DNA from: Yinghuangia seranimata
GTDB taxonomy: Bacteria > Actinomycetota > Actinomycetes > Streptomycetales > Streptomycetaceae
Length of the DNA: 64,000 nucleotides
Reading direction: 5' to 3'
Assembly: GCF_029953285.1 (NCBI RefSeq)
Contig: NZ_JASAOI010000044.1
Coordinates: forward strand, 1 to 64,000
The notes beneath the pieces are model-generated. The model was not told the origin of the DNA and searched no databases. It worked only from the letters and a program-made list of their open reading frames with translations. Positions 49,721 to 58,701 of the stretch are shown one piece after another (position 1 is the stretch's first letter; every line of letters starts with the position of its first letter). Position numbers and translations under genes: made by a program.

Positions 49721-51364
49721 CTACTTGAACCCGATCCGGTCCATGTACAACACACCGGCGTTGTAGACCTCGACGCCGGTCACTTTGCTGTTGTAGATCG
49801 GCCCGACCACGGCCTCGGAGTACACCCACAGCGGCAGGTCCTGCATCATGGCCTGCTGCAGGTCGGAGTACGCCTGCTTGCGCGCCGCCGGGTCGGCGCT
49901 GGAACGTCCGGCGATCAGCGCGCGGTCAGCCGCCGGGTTGTTCCAACCGCCGTAGTTCAGCGGGCTCTTGGAGTAGAACGCGAGGAAGTACTGCGGCTCG
50001 GGGTCCGGGACCCAGCGCTGCGTCAGAAGGCCCTGGAAGTCGTGCTGGATGGCGGACTTCACGATGTAGGCGCCGATCTCCAGCGACTCGATCCTCATCG
50101 ACACGTCGGTGTAGGAGGTCAGTCGGCTCTGCATGTACTCGGCGGTCTTCTGCGACGACGGGTTCTGCGGGATCAGGTACGTGAAGTCGACCTTCTTGCC
50201 CTCGCCGGCCAGTTCGGTGAACAGCCGCTGCGCCTCGGCCCGGTTGGGCGGCGGCTGCACGAAGTTCGGGTCCAGCCACGGCGACGACGACGAGAACACC
50301 CCCTTGGCCGGGATGTAGCCGTTGTTCAGCGTCTTGGGGATGTCCGCCGGGTCCATCGCCAGCGACACCGCGCGCCGCGCCCGCGGGTCGTCGAACGGCG
50401 GCCGCGTCATGTTGAACAGGAAGTACTGGCCGCCGTCGACCTTGAGCACGGCCGCGTTGGCGTCCTTCGCGCCGCGGTCGAGCAGCGCCGGGTCGGAGCT
50501 GGTGAAGATGTCCGCCTGGCCGCTCTTGACCGCGGCCAGCTGCTGCTGGATGTCGGGCACGTTCTTGACGGAGAACCCGTCCAGCTTCGGCAGGCCCTTG
50601 TCCTTCTGCCAGTACGTGGGGTTCTTCGTGAACACCTGCTCGTTGCCGCGCGTCCAGCTGGTGAGCACGAACGGGCCCGCGCCGACCGGCTGCGAGCCGT
50701 ACGCGTCCGGCCCCTTGGCCAGTTGCTGCGGCGACTCGATGTAGGGCAGCTCCTGGGCGATGGTCCGGTCGAAGTTCGCGTTCGGCCCCTGCGGGGTGAC
50801 CGACAGCGTGAGCGGGTCGACGACGTTCAGCGTCAGCCCCGTCGCAGCGGCCCGGTGCAGGGAGTTGGTCGCCGGATCGGCGTGCATCTCCCAGTTCTTC
50901 TTGACGGCTTCGGCGTCGAACGGGGTGCCGTCGCTGAAGGTCACGCCGGGGCGCAGTTTCAGCGTCCAGGTGCGTCCGCCGTCCGACGTCGTGATGCTCT
51001 CACCGAGGTGCGGGACGACCTTCCCGGTGGCGGGCTGGATGACGAACATCGGGTCGTACAGCGCGGAAAGCCGCGGCTCGTCGGTCACCGCGACATAGGC
51101 GGTGCGGAACGGGTCCAACTGCGCGGAGTCCTGCACCGCGAGCATCCGCAGCGTGCCGCCGGACTTGGCGGGCGGCTGCGCGCTGGCGACGGCGGACTGC
51201 GCGGGCGGGGCCGCGGTGGGTTTGGCGGACTTCTTGCCGCCGGAGCCGCTGCACGCGGTGGCGGCCAACGCCAGGACCGCCGCGAGCGTCACCGCGGTTC
51301 GGGCCTGGCGTGACACGTGTCGGGTGGAGCGGAACCTGTGTGCTGTGACGGGGGATTGGGGCAA
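49721..51364 (-). CDS. Orphan family-5 solute-binding lipoprotein
   Basis: About 547 aa. The signal (TRHVSRQARTAVTLAAVLALAATACSG, in parts) has the lipobox LAATAC, a Lys/Ala/Pro/Ser tether, and family-5 body signatures: SDGTPFDAEAVKKNWEMH, PVGAGPFVLTSW, RRAVSLAMDPADIPK. No permease or ATPase is adjacent, so it may feed the Opp-type importer elsewhere in the window or one outside it, or may act as a sensor. TTG 51364 (GGAGG 8 bp upstream) is a better start than GTG 51373, which sits on the Shine-Dalgarno itself. Confidence 0.85.
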   Translation of the reverse strand: MPQSPVTAHRFRSTRHVSRQARTAVTLAAVLALAATACSGSGGKKSAKPTAAPPAQSAVASAQPPAKSGGTLRMLAVQDSAQLDPFRTAYVAVTDEPRLSALYDPMFVIQPATGKVVPHLGESITTSDGGRTWTLKLRPGVTFSDGTPFDAEAVKKNWEMHADPATNSLHRAAATGLTLNVVDPLTLSVTPQGPNANFDRTIAQELPYIESPQQLAKGPDAYGSQPVGAGPFVLTSWTRGNEQVFTKNPTYWQKDKGLPKLDGFSVKNVPDIQQQLAAVKSGQADIFTSSDPALLDRGAKDANAAVLKVDGGQYFLFNMTRPPFDDPRARRAVSLAMDPADIPKTLNNGYIPAKGVFSSSSPWLDPNFVQPPPNRAEAQRLFTELAGEGKKVDFTYLIPQNPSSQKTAEYMQSRLTSYTDVSMRIESLEIGAYIVKSAIQHDFQGLLTQRWVPDPEPQYFLAFYSKSPLNYGGWNNPAADRALIAGRSSADPAARKQAYSDLQQAMMQDLPLWVYSEAVVGPIYNSKVTGVEVYNAGVLYMDRIGFK

Positions 51365-51424
51365 CTGTTCCACCTCCGGGAGGGGGAGCGGCCCTGGCGG
51401 GGACCGTCCGTGGAGTGTGCAAAG

Positions 51425-51520
51425 CGCCGTGCCGAGAAACGGAAGTGCCGAGACCGAAGTGCGGGGACGGAAGTGCCGAGACGGAAGTGCGGGGACGGAC
51501 TACCGAGAACGGAGTGAGGA
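51425..51520. repeat. 14-bp tandem repeat upstream of the binding-protein gene
   Basis: Units ACGGAAGTGCCGAG (51439, 51467), ACCGAAGTGCGGGG (51453) and ACGGAAGTGCGGGG (51481), plus a decayed unit at 51495, so a 14-bp period with a 28-bp alternation. Lies about 60 bp upstream of the binding-protein start, where it could affect its promoter. Confidence 0.8.
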
Positions 51521-51576
51521 GACACAGTAGAGCCGCAAAGCGATGTTGAACATGCCCCCAGGACGGTTGTCTCCGG

Positions 51577-54500
51577 CTAGTTGTACGACATTTCGTCATG
51601 CGTTCCGGTGAACGCGGTCCACAGGGATTTGTACGCCCCGTCCGCCGCCAGCAGCTCCTCGTGCGTCCCCGACTCGACGATCCGGCCCCGGTCCACCACC
51701 GCGATCCGGTCCGCCTTCGCCGCCGTGGTCAGCCGGTGCGCCACCACCAACGTCGTGCGCCGCTTGGCCAGTTCGTCGGTCGCCCGGGTCACCTGCGCCT
51801 CGGTCGCCAGGTCCAGCGCGGCGGTCGCCTCGTCGAGCAGCAGGATGTCCGGGTCCACCAACTGCGCCCGCGCCAGCGCGATCAGCTGCCGCTGGCCGGC
51901 GGACAGGCCGCGCCCGCGTTCGCCGACCGGGTGCAGATATCCGCCTGACAGTGCCGCGATCGCGTCGTGCGCGCCCACCGCGCGGGCCGCCGCCTCCACT
52001 TCGGCGTCCGTCGCCTCGGGCCGCCCGTACGCGATCGCGTCCCGGACCGTGCCGGCCGCGAGGTACGCCTCCTGTGGCACGACGCCCAACCGGTGCCGGT
52101 AGTCCGCCAGATCCCAGTCCCGCACGTCGACGCCGTCCACACGGACGGCGCCCGAGTCGACGTCGTAGAACCGGGCGACGAGCTTGACCAGTGTCGACTT
52201 ACCCGCCCCCGTCTCGCCGACCAGCGCCACCGTCTCGCCGGGCGCGACGCGCAGCGAGATCCCCGAAATAGCCTGCGGCGCCTTGCCGTTCGGGGACGCC
52301 TCCGGCGCTTCGGCAGGCTGCTCGGCCGGGACCGCGCCGTTGGACGCGGGCGCGTATGCGAACACCACGTCGTCGAACACGATCTCGCCCGCGAGCCCGG
52401 CCGCCGGCACCTTCACGGGCGCGGTCGCGCCCGGCGTCGACGTCGGCGTGCGCAGCAGGTCGCGGATCCGCCGCAGCCCCACCGCCGCCTGCTGGTAGCC
52501 GTCGAACACCTGCGACAGCTGCTGGATCGGCGCGAAGAACATGTCGATGTAGAGCAGGTAGGCGATCAGCGCGCCCGCCGACATCGTGCCGTCGCCCACC
52601 CGGTGCGCGCCGACGATCAACGCGAGCGCCGCCGCCGTGTTGGACAGGAACTGCCCGAACGGGAAGTACATCGCGATGTACCGCTGCGCCGTGAGCCGGG
52701 ACTCGTAGTAGTCGCGGCTGCGTTCCGCGAACCGCGCCGAGTTGCGCTCCTCGCGCCGGAACGCCTGCGCGGTGCGCATGCCCGCGACGTTCTCCTGCAG
52801 GTCCGCGTTGACCGCGCTGACCTTCTCGCGCGCGTCGCTGTACGCCGCCGACGAGCGTTTGCGGAAGACCACCGTCGCGGCGATCAGCACCGGCAGCACG
52901 CTCATGACCACGAGCGCCAGCTCCCAGTCGAGCACCAGCAGCGCCACCATGATCCCGAAGAACGTGATGACGCTGACGACGGCGCTGACCAGGCCGGTCT
53001 GCAGGAACGTGGACGCGGCGTCGACGTCCGTGGTCATGCGGGTCATGATCCGGCCGGACATTTCGCGCTCGTAGTAGTCCAGGCCGAGCCGTTGCAGGTG
53101 GGCGAACGTCTTCACCCGCAGCGTGTACAGCAGGCGTTCGCCGGTGCGGCCCGCGATCCGTACCTGAGCCACCGTCACCAGCCAGTCGGCGGCGACCACT
53201 CCGAGCGCGACCAGGGACACCAGCAGGATCGCGCTCGTCGCGTGGTCGTCGATGCCGCGGTCCACGCCGGTGCGGATCAGGGCGGGCAGTGCCAGCTGCG
53301 CGAACGCGTCCGCCGCCACCAGGAGCAGGCCGATCAGCAGCGGGACGCGGTACGGGCGCAGCAGCGAGCGCAGCGTGAAGTGCGGCTCCTCGGCCCGCGC
53401 CTGCGCCTCGTCGACCGCGGGACGATCGTTCGCCGGCGGCAACGACTCGACGGAGGCCAGCAGTTCGGGCGTTGCGGTGAGCATCGTCGGGCCGCCGAAG
53501 CCCTGGCCGCCGCCGCCCGGACCGCCGCGGGCCGCCCCCGCGACCGGCGCACCGGCCGCGGACACCGACGCGGGCGCCGTGTCGGGCGCGTTGCTGCGGT
53601 CCCACAGCGCGGGGGTGATGCCGGCCACCTGGCCGTCCACCAAAGCCGGCGTGATCCGGGCCACCTGGCCGTCCACGCGCCGTGCGACGGCGGTGTCGTC
53701 CAGCGGCACGCCCGCAGAGGTCCCGCCGACGACCTCGACCGCCATGGCGTTGTCCACGGCTCCGTCCGCCATGACGACGGCCTCGTCGAGTTCGCCGCAG
53801 TCCCGGCCCTCGGCGTCGTCCCCGGGGCCCGACAACAGCAACCGGAACAGCGGGCAGCGCTCGTCCAGTTCCTCGTACGTGCCGACGTCCACGAGACGGC
53901 CCCGGTCCAGCACCGCGATGCGGTCGGCCAGTTGGAGCGTCGACCTGCGGTGCGCGACCAGCAGCGTGGTGCGTCCGGCCATCACGCGGCGCAGCGTCGC
54001 GTGGATCTCCGCCTCGACCTTCGGGTCGACCGCCGACGTGGCGTCGTCGAGCAGCAGGATGCGCGGGTCGGTGATCAGCGCGCGGGCGAGCGCGATGCGC
54101 TGGCGCTGGCCGCCGGAGAGGGTCAGGCCCTGCTCGCCGACGACCGAGTCGTAACCGTCGGGCAGCTCGGCGATGAACCGGTCGGCCTCTGCGGCGCGCG
54201 CCGCGGCGCTTATCTGCTCGTCGGTCGCGTCGGGGCGGCCGTAGGCGATGTTGGCGCGCACCGTGTCGGAGAACAGGAACGAGTCCTCGGCGACCAGGCC
54301 GATCGCGGCGCGCAGCGAGTCGAGCGTCAGGTCGCGCACGTCGTGCCCGTCGACGCGGATCGCGCCGTCCTGCACGTCGTAGAACCGCGGCAGCAGCATC
54401 GAGACGGTCGACTTGCCCGAGCCCGACGTGCCGACCAGCGCCAGTGTCTCGCCGGGCGCCACGGACAGCGTCAGGCGGTCCAGCACCGGCCGCGAGGCGA

Positions 54501-55581
54501 CGTAGCCGAACGTCGCGCCGTCGAACTCGACTCCGGCCGCGCCCGAGGTGAGCGGCACGGCGTCCGGCTTCTCGGTGACCAGCGGCTGCGAGTCGACGAC
54601 CTCGTACACGCGCTCGACGGACGCGCGGGCCTGCTGCCCCATGGTGAGCAGCCCGGCCAGCAGCCGCACCGGCCCGACCAGCTGCCCCAGGTACGTGGAG
54701 AACGCCAGGAACGTACCCAGCGTGATGTCGCCGCGGATCGCCAGCCAGCCGCCGAGTGCCAGCACACCGACCTGGCCCAGCGCCGGGATCGCCGACAGGG
54801 TGGGGGAGTAGCGGCTGTTGAGCCGTACCGCGCGCATCCGCGTCGCGAACAGTCGCTTGCCGGCGTCCTCCAGGCGGGAGATCTCCTGGTCCTCCTGGCC
54901 GAAGCCCTTGACCACGCGCACGCCGGTGACCGCGTGGTCCACGACGCCGGCCAGCGCGGCCGCCTCCTGCTGCGCCGCCCACGTCGCCGGGAACAGCTTG
55001 CGCCGTGACAGCCGCGCGACCACGAAAAGGCCGGGGCCTACCGCGAGCGACACGACGGTCAGCAGCGGCGACAGCACGAACATCACGACGATCGAGATGA
55101 CGAACAGCAGCGCGCTGCCGATGAGCATCGGCAGCATCGCCAGGACGCTCGAGATCATGTTGATGTCGGAGCCGGCCCGGCTGACGATCTGGCCGGTCTG
55201 CAGCTCGTCCTGGCGTGCGCCGTCGAGCCGGGAGAGGGCGCCGAAGACCTGCGTGCGCAGGTCGTACTGCACCTCGAGGGACAGTCTGCCGCCGATGTAG
55301 CGGCGGACGTACGCGGCGGCGAAGGCGATCACGGCGGCGCCGAGCAGCAGGGCCGCGAGCGGGGCGATGGAGGACATCTGGCCGGCGATCGCGTCGTCGA
55401 TCACCGCGCGCTGCACGAGCGGGACGAACGCGGTGACCGTCATGCCGACGATGGAGGCCCCGAAGGCCCACAGCACGCTCGCCTTGTGCCGCCAGCAGGC
55501 GGCCAGGATGCGCCGCAGCCACCCGCGTGCCGGGGCGGTGCGCGGGACCTCGGAGGCGGCGTGCGCCGCAGCGGTGCTCAC
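51577..55581 (-). CDS. Fused two-domain ABC exporter (TMD-NBD-TMD-NBD)
   Basis: A 1334-aa protein, equivalent to two half-exporters. TMD1 is at about 30-310 and NBD1 at 350-590 (Walker A GTSGSGKST, signature LSGGQRQ, Walker B ILLLDDATSAVD). A disordered linker lies at about 600-720, TMD2 at 735-1010, and NBD2 at 1050-1320 (GETGAGKST, Q-loop VVPQEAYL, LSAGQRQLIALARAQ, ILLLDEATAALD, H-loop VAHRLTT). NBD1 has Asp instead of the catalytic Glu and Glu instead of the Q-loop Gln, as in asymmetric heterodimeric exporters. The linker repeats a 12-residue unit containing VDGQVAxITPAL. Likely a multidrug or lipid exporter. Confidence 0.93.
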   Translation of the reverse strand: MSTAAAHAASEVPRTAPARGWLRRILAACWRHKASVLWAFGASIVGMTVTAFVPLVQRAVIDDAIAGQMSSIAPLAALLLGAAVIAFAAAYVRRYIGGRLSLEVQYDLRTQVFGALSRLDGARQDELQTGQIVSRAGSDINMISSVLAMLPMLIGSALLFVISIVVMFVLSPLLTVVSLAVGPGLFVVARLSRRKLFPATWAAQQEAAALAGVVDHAVTGVRVVKGFGQEDQEISRLEDAGKRLFATRMRAVRLNSRYSPTLSAIPALGQVGVLALGGWLAIRGDITLGTFLAFSTYLGQLVGPVRLLAGLLTMGQQARASVERVYEVVDSQPLVTEKPDAVPLTSGAAGVEFDGATFGYVASRPVLDRLTLSVAPGETLALVGTSGSGKSTVSMLLPRFYDVQDGAIRVDGHDVRDLTLDSLRAAIGLVAEDSFLFSDTVRANIAYGRPDATDEQISAAARAAEADRFIAELPDGYDSVVGEQGLTLSGGQRQRIALARALITDPRILLLDDATSAVDPKVEAEIHATLRRVMAGRTTLLVAHRRSTLQLADRIAVLDRGRLVDVGTYEELDERCPLFRLLLSGPGDDAEGRDCGELDEAVVMADGAVDNAMAVEVVGGTSAGVPLDDTAVARRVDGQVARITPALVDGQVAGITPALWDRSNAPDTAPASVSAAGAPVAGAARGGPGGGGQGFGGPTMLTATPELLASVESLPPANDRPAVDEAQARAEEPHFTLRSLLRPYRVPLLIGLLLVAADAFAQLALPALIRTGVDRGIDDHATSAILLVSLVALGVVAADWLVTVAQVRIAGRTGERLLYTLRVKTFAHLQRLGLDYYEREMSGRIMTRMTTDVDAASTFLQTGLVSAVVSVITFFGIMVALLVLDWELALVVMSVLPVLIAATVVFRKRSSAAYSDAREKVSAVNADLQENVAGMRTAQAFRREERNSARFAERSRDYYESRLTAQRYIAMYFPFGQFLSNTAAALALIVGAHRVGDGTMSAGALIAYLLYIDMFFAPIQQLSQVFDGYQQAAVGLRRIRDLLRTPTSTPGATAPVKVPAAGLAGEIVFDDVVFAYAPASNGAVPAEQPAEAPEASPNGKAPQAISGISLRVAPGETVALVGETGAGKSTLVKLVARFYDVDSGAVRVDGVDVRDWDLADYRHRLGVVPQEAYLAAGTVRDAIAYGRPEATDAEVEAAARAVGAHDAIAALSGGYLHPVGERGRGLSAGQRQLIALARAQLVDPDILLLDEATAALDLATEAQVTRATDELAKRRTTLVVAHRLTTAAKADRIAVVDRGRIVESGTHEELLAADGAYKSLWTAFTGTHDEMSYN

Positions 55582-55633
55582 AACCTCCGAGTCTAGATGC
55601 TTAGCACCCCTAACGATTATCCGATATCCGCGG

Positions 55634-56641
55634 CTACAGGTAGTCGTCGAGGCGCGCGAGAGCGAAGCCCTGGTCGGTGACCACCTGGAGGACGCGCCGC
55701 AGCATGTCCCGCATGTCGCCGCGCCACACGTCCGGGCCGCGGAAATGGGTCAGGATGATGTCGCCCGGCTTGAGCAGATGGTCCCCGTACCGGTACTCCA
55801 TCCGGTCCGGGAACGCCTCCTCGTTCCACAGCGGCACCGCCGTCACACCGCACGACCCGGCGATGCGCAGCGACTCCTCGGTGTACTCGCCGAACGGCGG
55901 ACGGAACAGCCGCGGCCGAACGCCGATCTGCTGCTGCAGCGAGGCCTGCTGGCCGCAGATCTCGCTCTGCTGCGCGTCGTCGCCGAGCCGCCGCAGGTCC
56001 GGGTGGTGCAGCGTGTGGTTGTTGATCGCGACGCCCTGGTCCTTGAGCTCGCGGAAGTAGCCGTAGTCGCCGCGGGCCAGGTAGTCGGTGACGAACGCGC
56101 TGATAGGGATGCCGAGTTCGCGGATCATGCGGGTGAACTCGCGGTCCTTCTCCGCACCGTCGTCGACGGTGAGGAACACCACCTTGTCGGTCGTCGGCAC
56201 CCGGTAGACCACCGGCGGCAGTCCGGGGCGGATCTTCACACCGGGCGCGCCCGGCGCCAGTGCCGGCTTGGTGGCGGGCGGGGGCGGTGCCGCCAGAGGG
56301 GTCTTCGCCACGCCCCAGCGCTTCGCCGCCTCCGCCCGCGCGGCGGCCTTGGCCTGCGCGTCGGCCTGCTGCTTGGCCGCGGCGTCCGCCTGGGCGGCCT
56401 TCGCGGCGGCCTCCAGCTCGGCCGGGTCGACGGCCTGCGGGGCGGGCGCGGCCTGGGCGGTCGGGCCGCCGTGCCCCGCGACGGCGAGGCCCGGCGACTC
56501 GGCGGCCGGACGCGCGAGCTTGTGCGGGCCGCCGCCGCGCGAATGGCCCTGTTCCGTCGAGCACCCACCGGTCGCGGCCGCGGCGATCAGACACGCGGCG
56601 GCGATCCGGTGATGGCTTCGGTCCCGGTTCGTAAGGATCAC
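55634..56641 (-). CDS. Polysaccharide deacetylase-like lipoprotein
   Basis: About 335 aa. A lipoprotein leader (RIAAACLIAAAATGGC) is followed by a long Ala/Gln/Lys-rich coiled segment (about 75-130) and a NodB-like domain: VFLTVDDGAEKD (TFDDG variant), NHTLHHPDLRRL (metal His pair), FRPPFGEYTEE, and ILTHFRGPD (late His). The substrate may be a peptidoglycan or wall polymer. The GTG at 56641 keeps the leader short; the frame is open to 56962. It is the second deacetylase in the window and differs from the first in length and linker. Confidence 0.85.
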   Translation of the reverse strand: MILTNRDRSHHRIAAACLIAAAATGGCSTEQGHSRGGGPHKLARPAAESPGLAVAGHGGPTAQAAPAPQAVDPAELEAAAKAAQADAAAKQQADAQAKAAARAEAAKRWGVAKTPLAAPPPPATKPALAPGAPGVKIRPGLPPVVYRVPTTDKVVFLTVDDGAEKDREFTRMIRELGIPISAFVTDYLARGDYGYFRELKDQGVAINNHTLHHPDLRRLGDDAQQSEICGQQASLQQQIGVRPRLFRPPFGEYTEESLRIAGSCGVTAVPLWNEEAFPDRMEYRYGDHLLKPGDIILTHFRGPDVWRGDMRDMLRRVLQVVTDQGFALARLDDYL

Positions 56642-57043
56642 CTCCGGTACGCGGCATTTGACCGACGATCTTTCCCCATTCGGACGCCGGACCATGCGCG
56701 CCGTCACTCGAACGCCGTTGCGGATGCGGCGGACCGGCGCAGGGGCTAGGGGGCCGCGCGGCGTCGGCCGCGTGTTCGCCTGGGGCTGGTTCTCCGGAGG
56801 GGTGCGCGGAGGCTCGGACGGCGGAGTGCACCCGGCGCGTACGGGCGCACGCGCATCACTCGTCGGAGTGAACTTGCGTGTCCTGAGCCCTTCGACGGGC
56901 CCGCAGTTCACCCGCGCGGCGCAATACGGCGCGGCGGAATCTCGACAAAACCCTAGAGTCAAGCCGCCGTCACGCGGGGTGACGGGTTACGGCGCCGACG
57001 TCCCGGATGGAACGGCGCCGCGGTGAACCAAGGAGAGACAGGC
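56642..57043. promoter_or_regulatory. Divergent intergenic region
   Basis: 400 bp between the deacetylase lipoprotein (minus) and a small secreted peptide (plus). It must hold both promoters. A less GC-rich patch at about 56936-56965 (GGAATCTCGACAAAACCC) is a likely promoter for the small peptide. No other feature was seen. Confidence 0.4.
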
Positions 57044-57244
57044 ATGAGGTTCGGATTCCGGCGCGCGGCCGTGGTGGCCGTCGCGGTGTTCTTCGGCTCG
57101 ATGGCGTCGCTGTACGTCCCGGCGGCGCGCGCCGCGCAACTGCCGCGGGTGCCCCGCGTGCCGGACCGCTTCCTCCCGGCCTACTTCGCCCTGCCCTTCC
57201 CCGGCCCGCTGTGGAGCGCGACGGGGACCGCGGCCTTCATCTGA
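57044..57244 (+). CDS. Small secreted peptide, 66 aa
   Basis: The signal peptide (about 1-31) has RFGFRR, then a hydrophobic core VVAVAVFFGSMASLYV, and a cleavage site near ARAAQ. The mature 35-residue peptide is Pro/Arg/Phe-rich (LPRVPRVPDRFLPAYFALP). I do not recognise a family. ATG 57044 follows AAGGAGAG, a clear Shine-Dalgarno. Similar short exported peptides in actinobacteria have uncertain roles. Confidence 0.6.
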   Translation: MRFGFRRAAVVAVAVFFGSMASLYVPAARAAQLPRVPRVPDRFLPAYFALPFPGPLWSATGTAAFI

Positions 57245-57477
57245 CCGCGTGACGCCGACCTTTCGCACCGCGGCCGCCTGGCGGGCGACCGTCACCCCAT
57301 CAACGGGCGGGACCCGACCGAGGTCACGGTCCGGAGGTCGAAAGGCTGTACCACGAGCCGCCAATCAGCCGATCGGCGGAGTATGAACACACGAAGCGGC
57401 GGCAGCGCGAGGCCTGGTCGAGTCACTGGCAGGTCGGCTGTCGTGCGGAGCCTGCCGCCGCCGCGCTTTACGCGTCG

Positions 57478-57747
57478 CTAGGACGCCACGGCCTGCTCGC
57501 CGTCCGCCGCCGGGAACTCCGCGGCCAGCGTGTTGAGGTCCAGCTCCAGCGCCTGCGCGAGCTGCAGCACCGTGAAGAACGCGGGCATCGCGATCGCGCC
57601 GCGCTCGATCTTCCGCAGCGTGTCCAGCGGGACGCCGGAGAGCGCCGAGATCTGCGCCGCGCTGCGCCGGCCTCGGGCCTCGCGCAGGGCCTGGCCGAGG
57701 ATCCGGCCGCGGTCTCGTTGCTCGTCGGTGAGCGGGGTACGCACCAT
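57478..57747 (-). CDS. XRE-family HTH regulator, 89 aa
   Basis: A single Cro/CI HTH covers most of the protein: LGQALREARGRRSAAQISALSGVPLDTLRKIERG (in parts), then MPAFFTVLQLAQALELDL. It has no sensor domain. It is divergent from methionine aminopeptidase, and a five-unit 14-bp iteron array lies between the two starts, making it the best candidate for the DNA-binding partner. GAGGC precedes the ATG. Confidence 0.9.
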   Translation of the reverse strand: MVRTPLTDEQRDRGRILGQALREARGRRSAAQISALSGVPLDTLRKIERGAIAMPAFFTVLQLAQALELDLNTLAAEFPAADGEQAVAS

Positions 57748-57753
57748 GCCTCG

Positions 57754-57848
57754 ATTGTAGGGCCGGAGTTCTTGCGGGCGGGATTGTTTGGCGCGTCATC
57801 TTTGGTGCGCATTGTTTGGCTGGGATTCTTTGGCGTGTATTGTTTGGC
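57754..57848. promoter_or_regulatory. 14-bp iteron array between XRE regulator and methionine aminopeptidase
   Basis: Five direct repeats start at 57783, 57797, 57811, 57825 and 57839, exactly 14 bp apart. The consensus is ATTGTTTGGC plus four variable bases; all five keep TTTGG. Weaker copies lie at 57754 (ATTGTAGGGC) and 57769. The A/T-richness contrasts with the surrounding sequence. It covers the region between 7 and 101 bp upstream of the XRE start and ends 58 bp before the peptidase ATG. Confidence 0.85.
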
Positions 57849-57906
57849 CAGTTCGGGCGATGCCGCCCGCGCGCCGTCCCGCCGAGCCCCGAGCCGAGGA
57901 GCCGCC

Positions 57907-58674
57907 ATGGTCACGTTGAAGAGCCCCGCCGAGATCGCCCTGATGCGGGACGCGGGCAGGGTCGTCGCCGACACGCTCGCGGCGGTCGCCGCCGCGGCGC
58001 GGCCCGGCGTCACGCTCGCCGAGCTCGACGCGCTGGCCGCCGAGCGGATCCGCGCCGCGGGGGCCACGTCCAACTTCCTCGGCTACCGCCCGCACCGGTC
58101 GCTGCCGCCGTTCCCCGGCGTGCTGTGCCTGTCGGTCAACGACGTGGTGGTGCACGGCGTCCCGGACGGCCGGGTGCTGCGCGACGGCGACCTGCTGTCG
58201 GTCGACTGCGGCGCGGTCCTGCGCGGCTACCACGGTGACGCGGCGATCACGGTGCCGGTCGGCCGGGTCGACGCCGCCGCCGAGCGGCTGTCCGACGCGA
58301 CGCGCGAGGCGCTCGAGGCCGCCGTCGCGGCGATGGTGCCCGGTTCGCGCCTCGGCGACATCGGCCACGCCGTCCACCGGGTGGCCCGCAAGCACGGTTA
58401 CGGCGTGCTGGCCGACCACGGCGGCCACGGCATCGGCACGGCGATGCACGAGGACCCGCACGTCCCCAACGACGGCGTGCCTGGCCGCGGTTACCGGCTG
58501 CGGGAAGGGCTCGTGCTGGCGCTCGAGCCGATGTTCCTGGAGGGCGGCGGCGACGCGTACCGGCTCCTGCCGGACCGCTGGACGATCGTCACGGCGGACG
58601 GCAGCCGCGCGGCGCACTTCGAGCACACCGTCGCCGTGACGGCCGACGGCCCGCTCGTGCTGACCGCGGCCTGA
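57907..58674 (+). CDS. map: Type I methionine aminopeptidase
   Basis: A 255-aa enzyme with the pita-bread fold. The five metal ligands are visible: Asp in LLSVDCGA, Asp in GYHGDAAITV, His in ADHGGHGIG (with the catalytic His in VVHGVP), Glu in LVLALEPMF, and Glu in AHFEHTVAVT. It removes the initiator Met from new proteins. ATG 57907 follows GAGGAG. Actinobacteria usually have more than one copy, and the divergent XRE gene plus iteron array suggests this one is regulated. Confidence 0.93.
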   Translation: MVTLKSPAEIALMRDAGRVVADTLAAVAAAARPGVTLAELDALAAERIRAAGATSNFLGYRPHRSLPPFPGVLCLSVNDVVVHGVPDGRVLRDGDLLSVDCGAVLRGYHGDAAITVPVGRVDAAAERLSDATREALEAAVAAMVPGSRLGDIGHAVHRVARKHGYGVLADHGGHGIGTAMHEDPHVPNDGVPGRGYRLREGLVLALEPMFLEGGGDAYRLLPDRWTIVTADGSRAAHFEHTVAVTADGPLVLTAA

Positions 58675-58701
58675 CCGCTCCGACCGGCCCGAGGCGGTCG
58701 G

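Noticed and set aside
57245-57477. An additional small gene between the secreted peptide and the XRE regulator
   Set aside because: No frame with a Shine-Dalgarno or a recognisable domain; open frames here are extensions of shadows.
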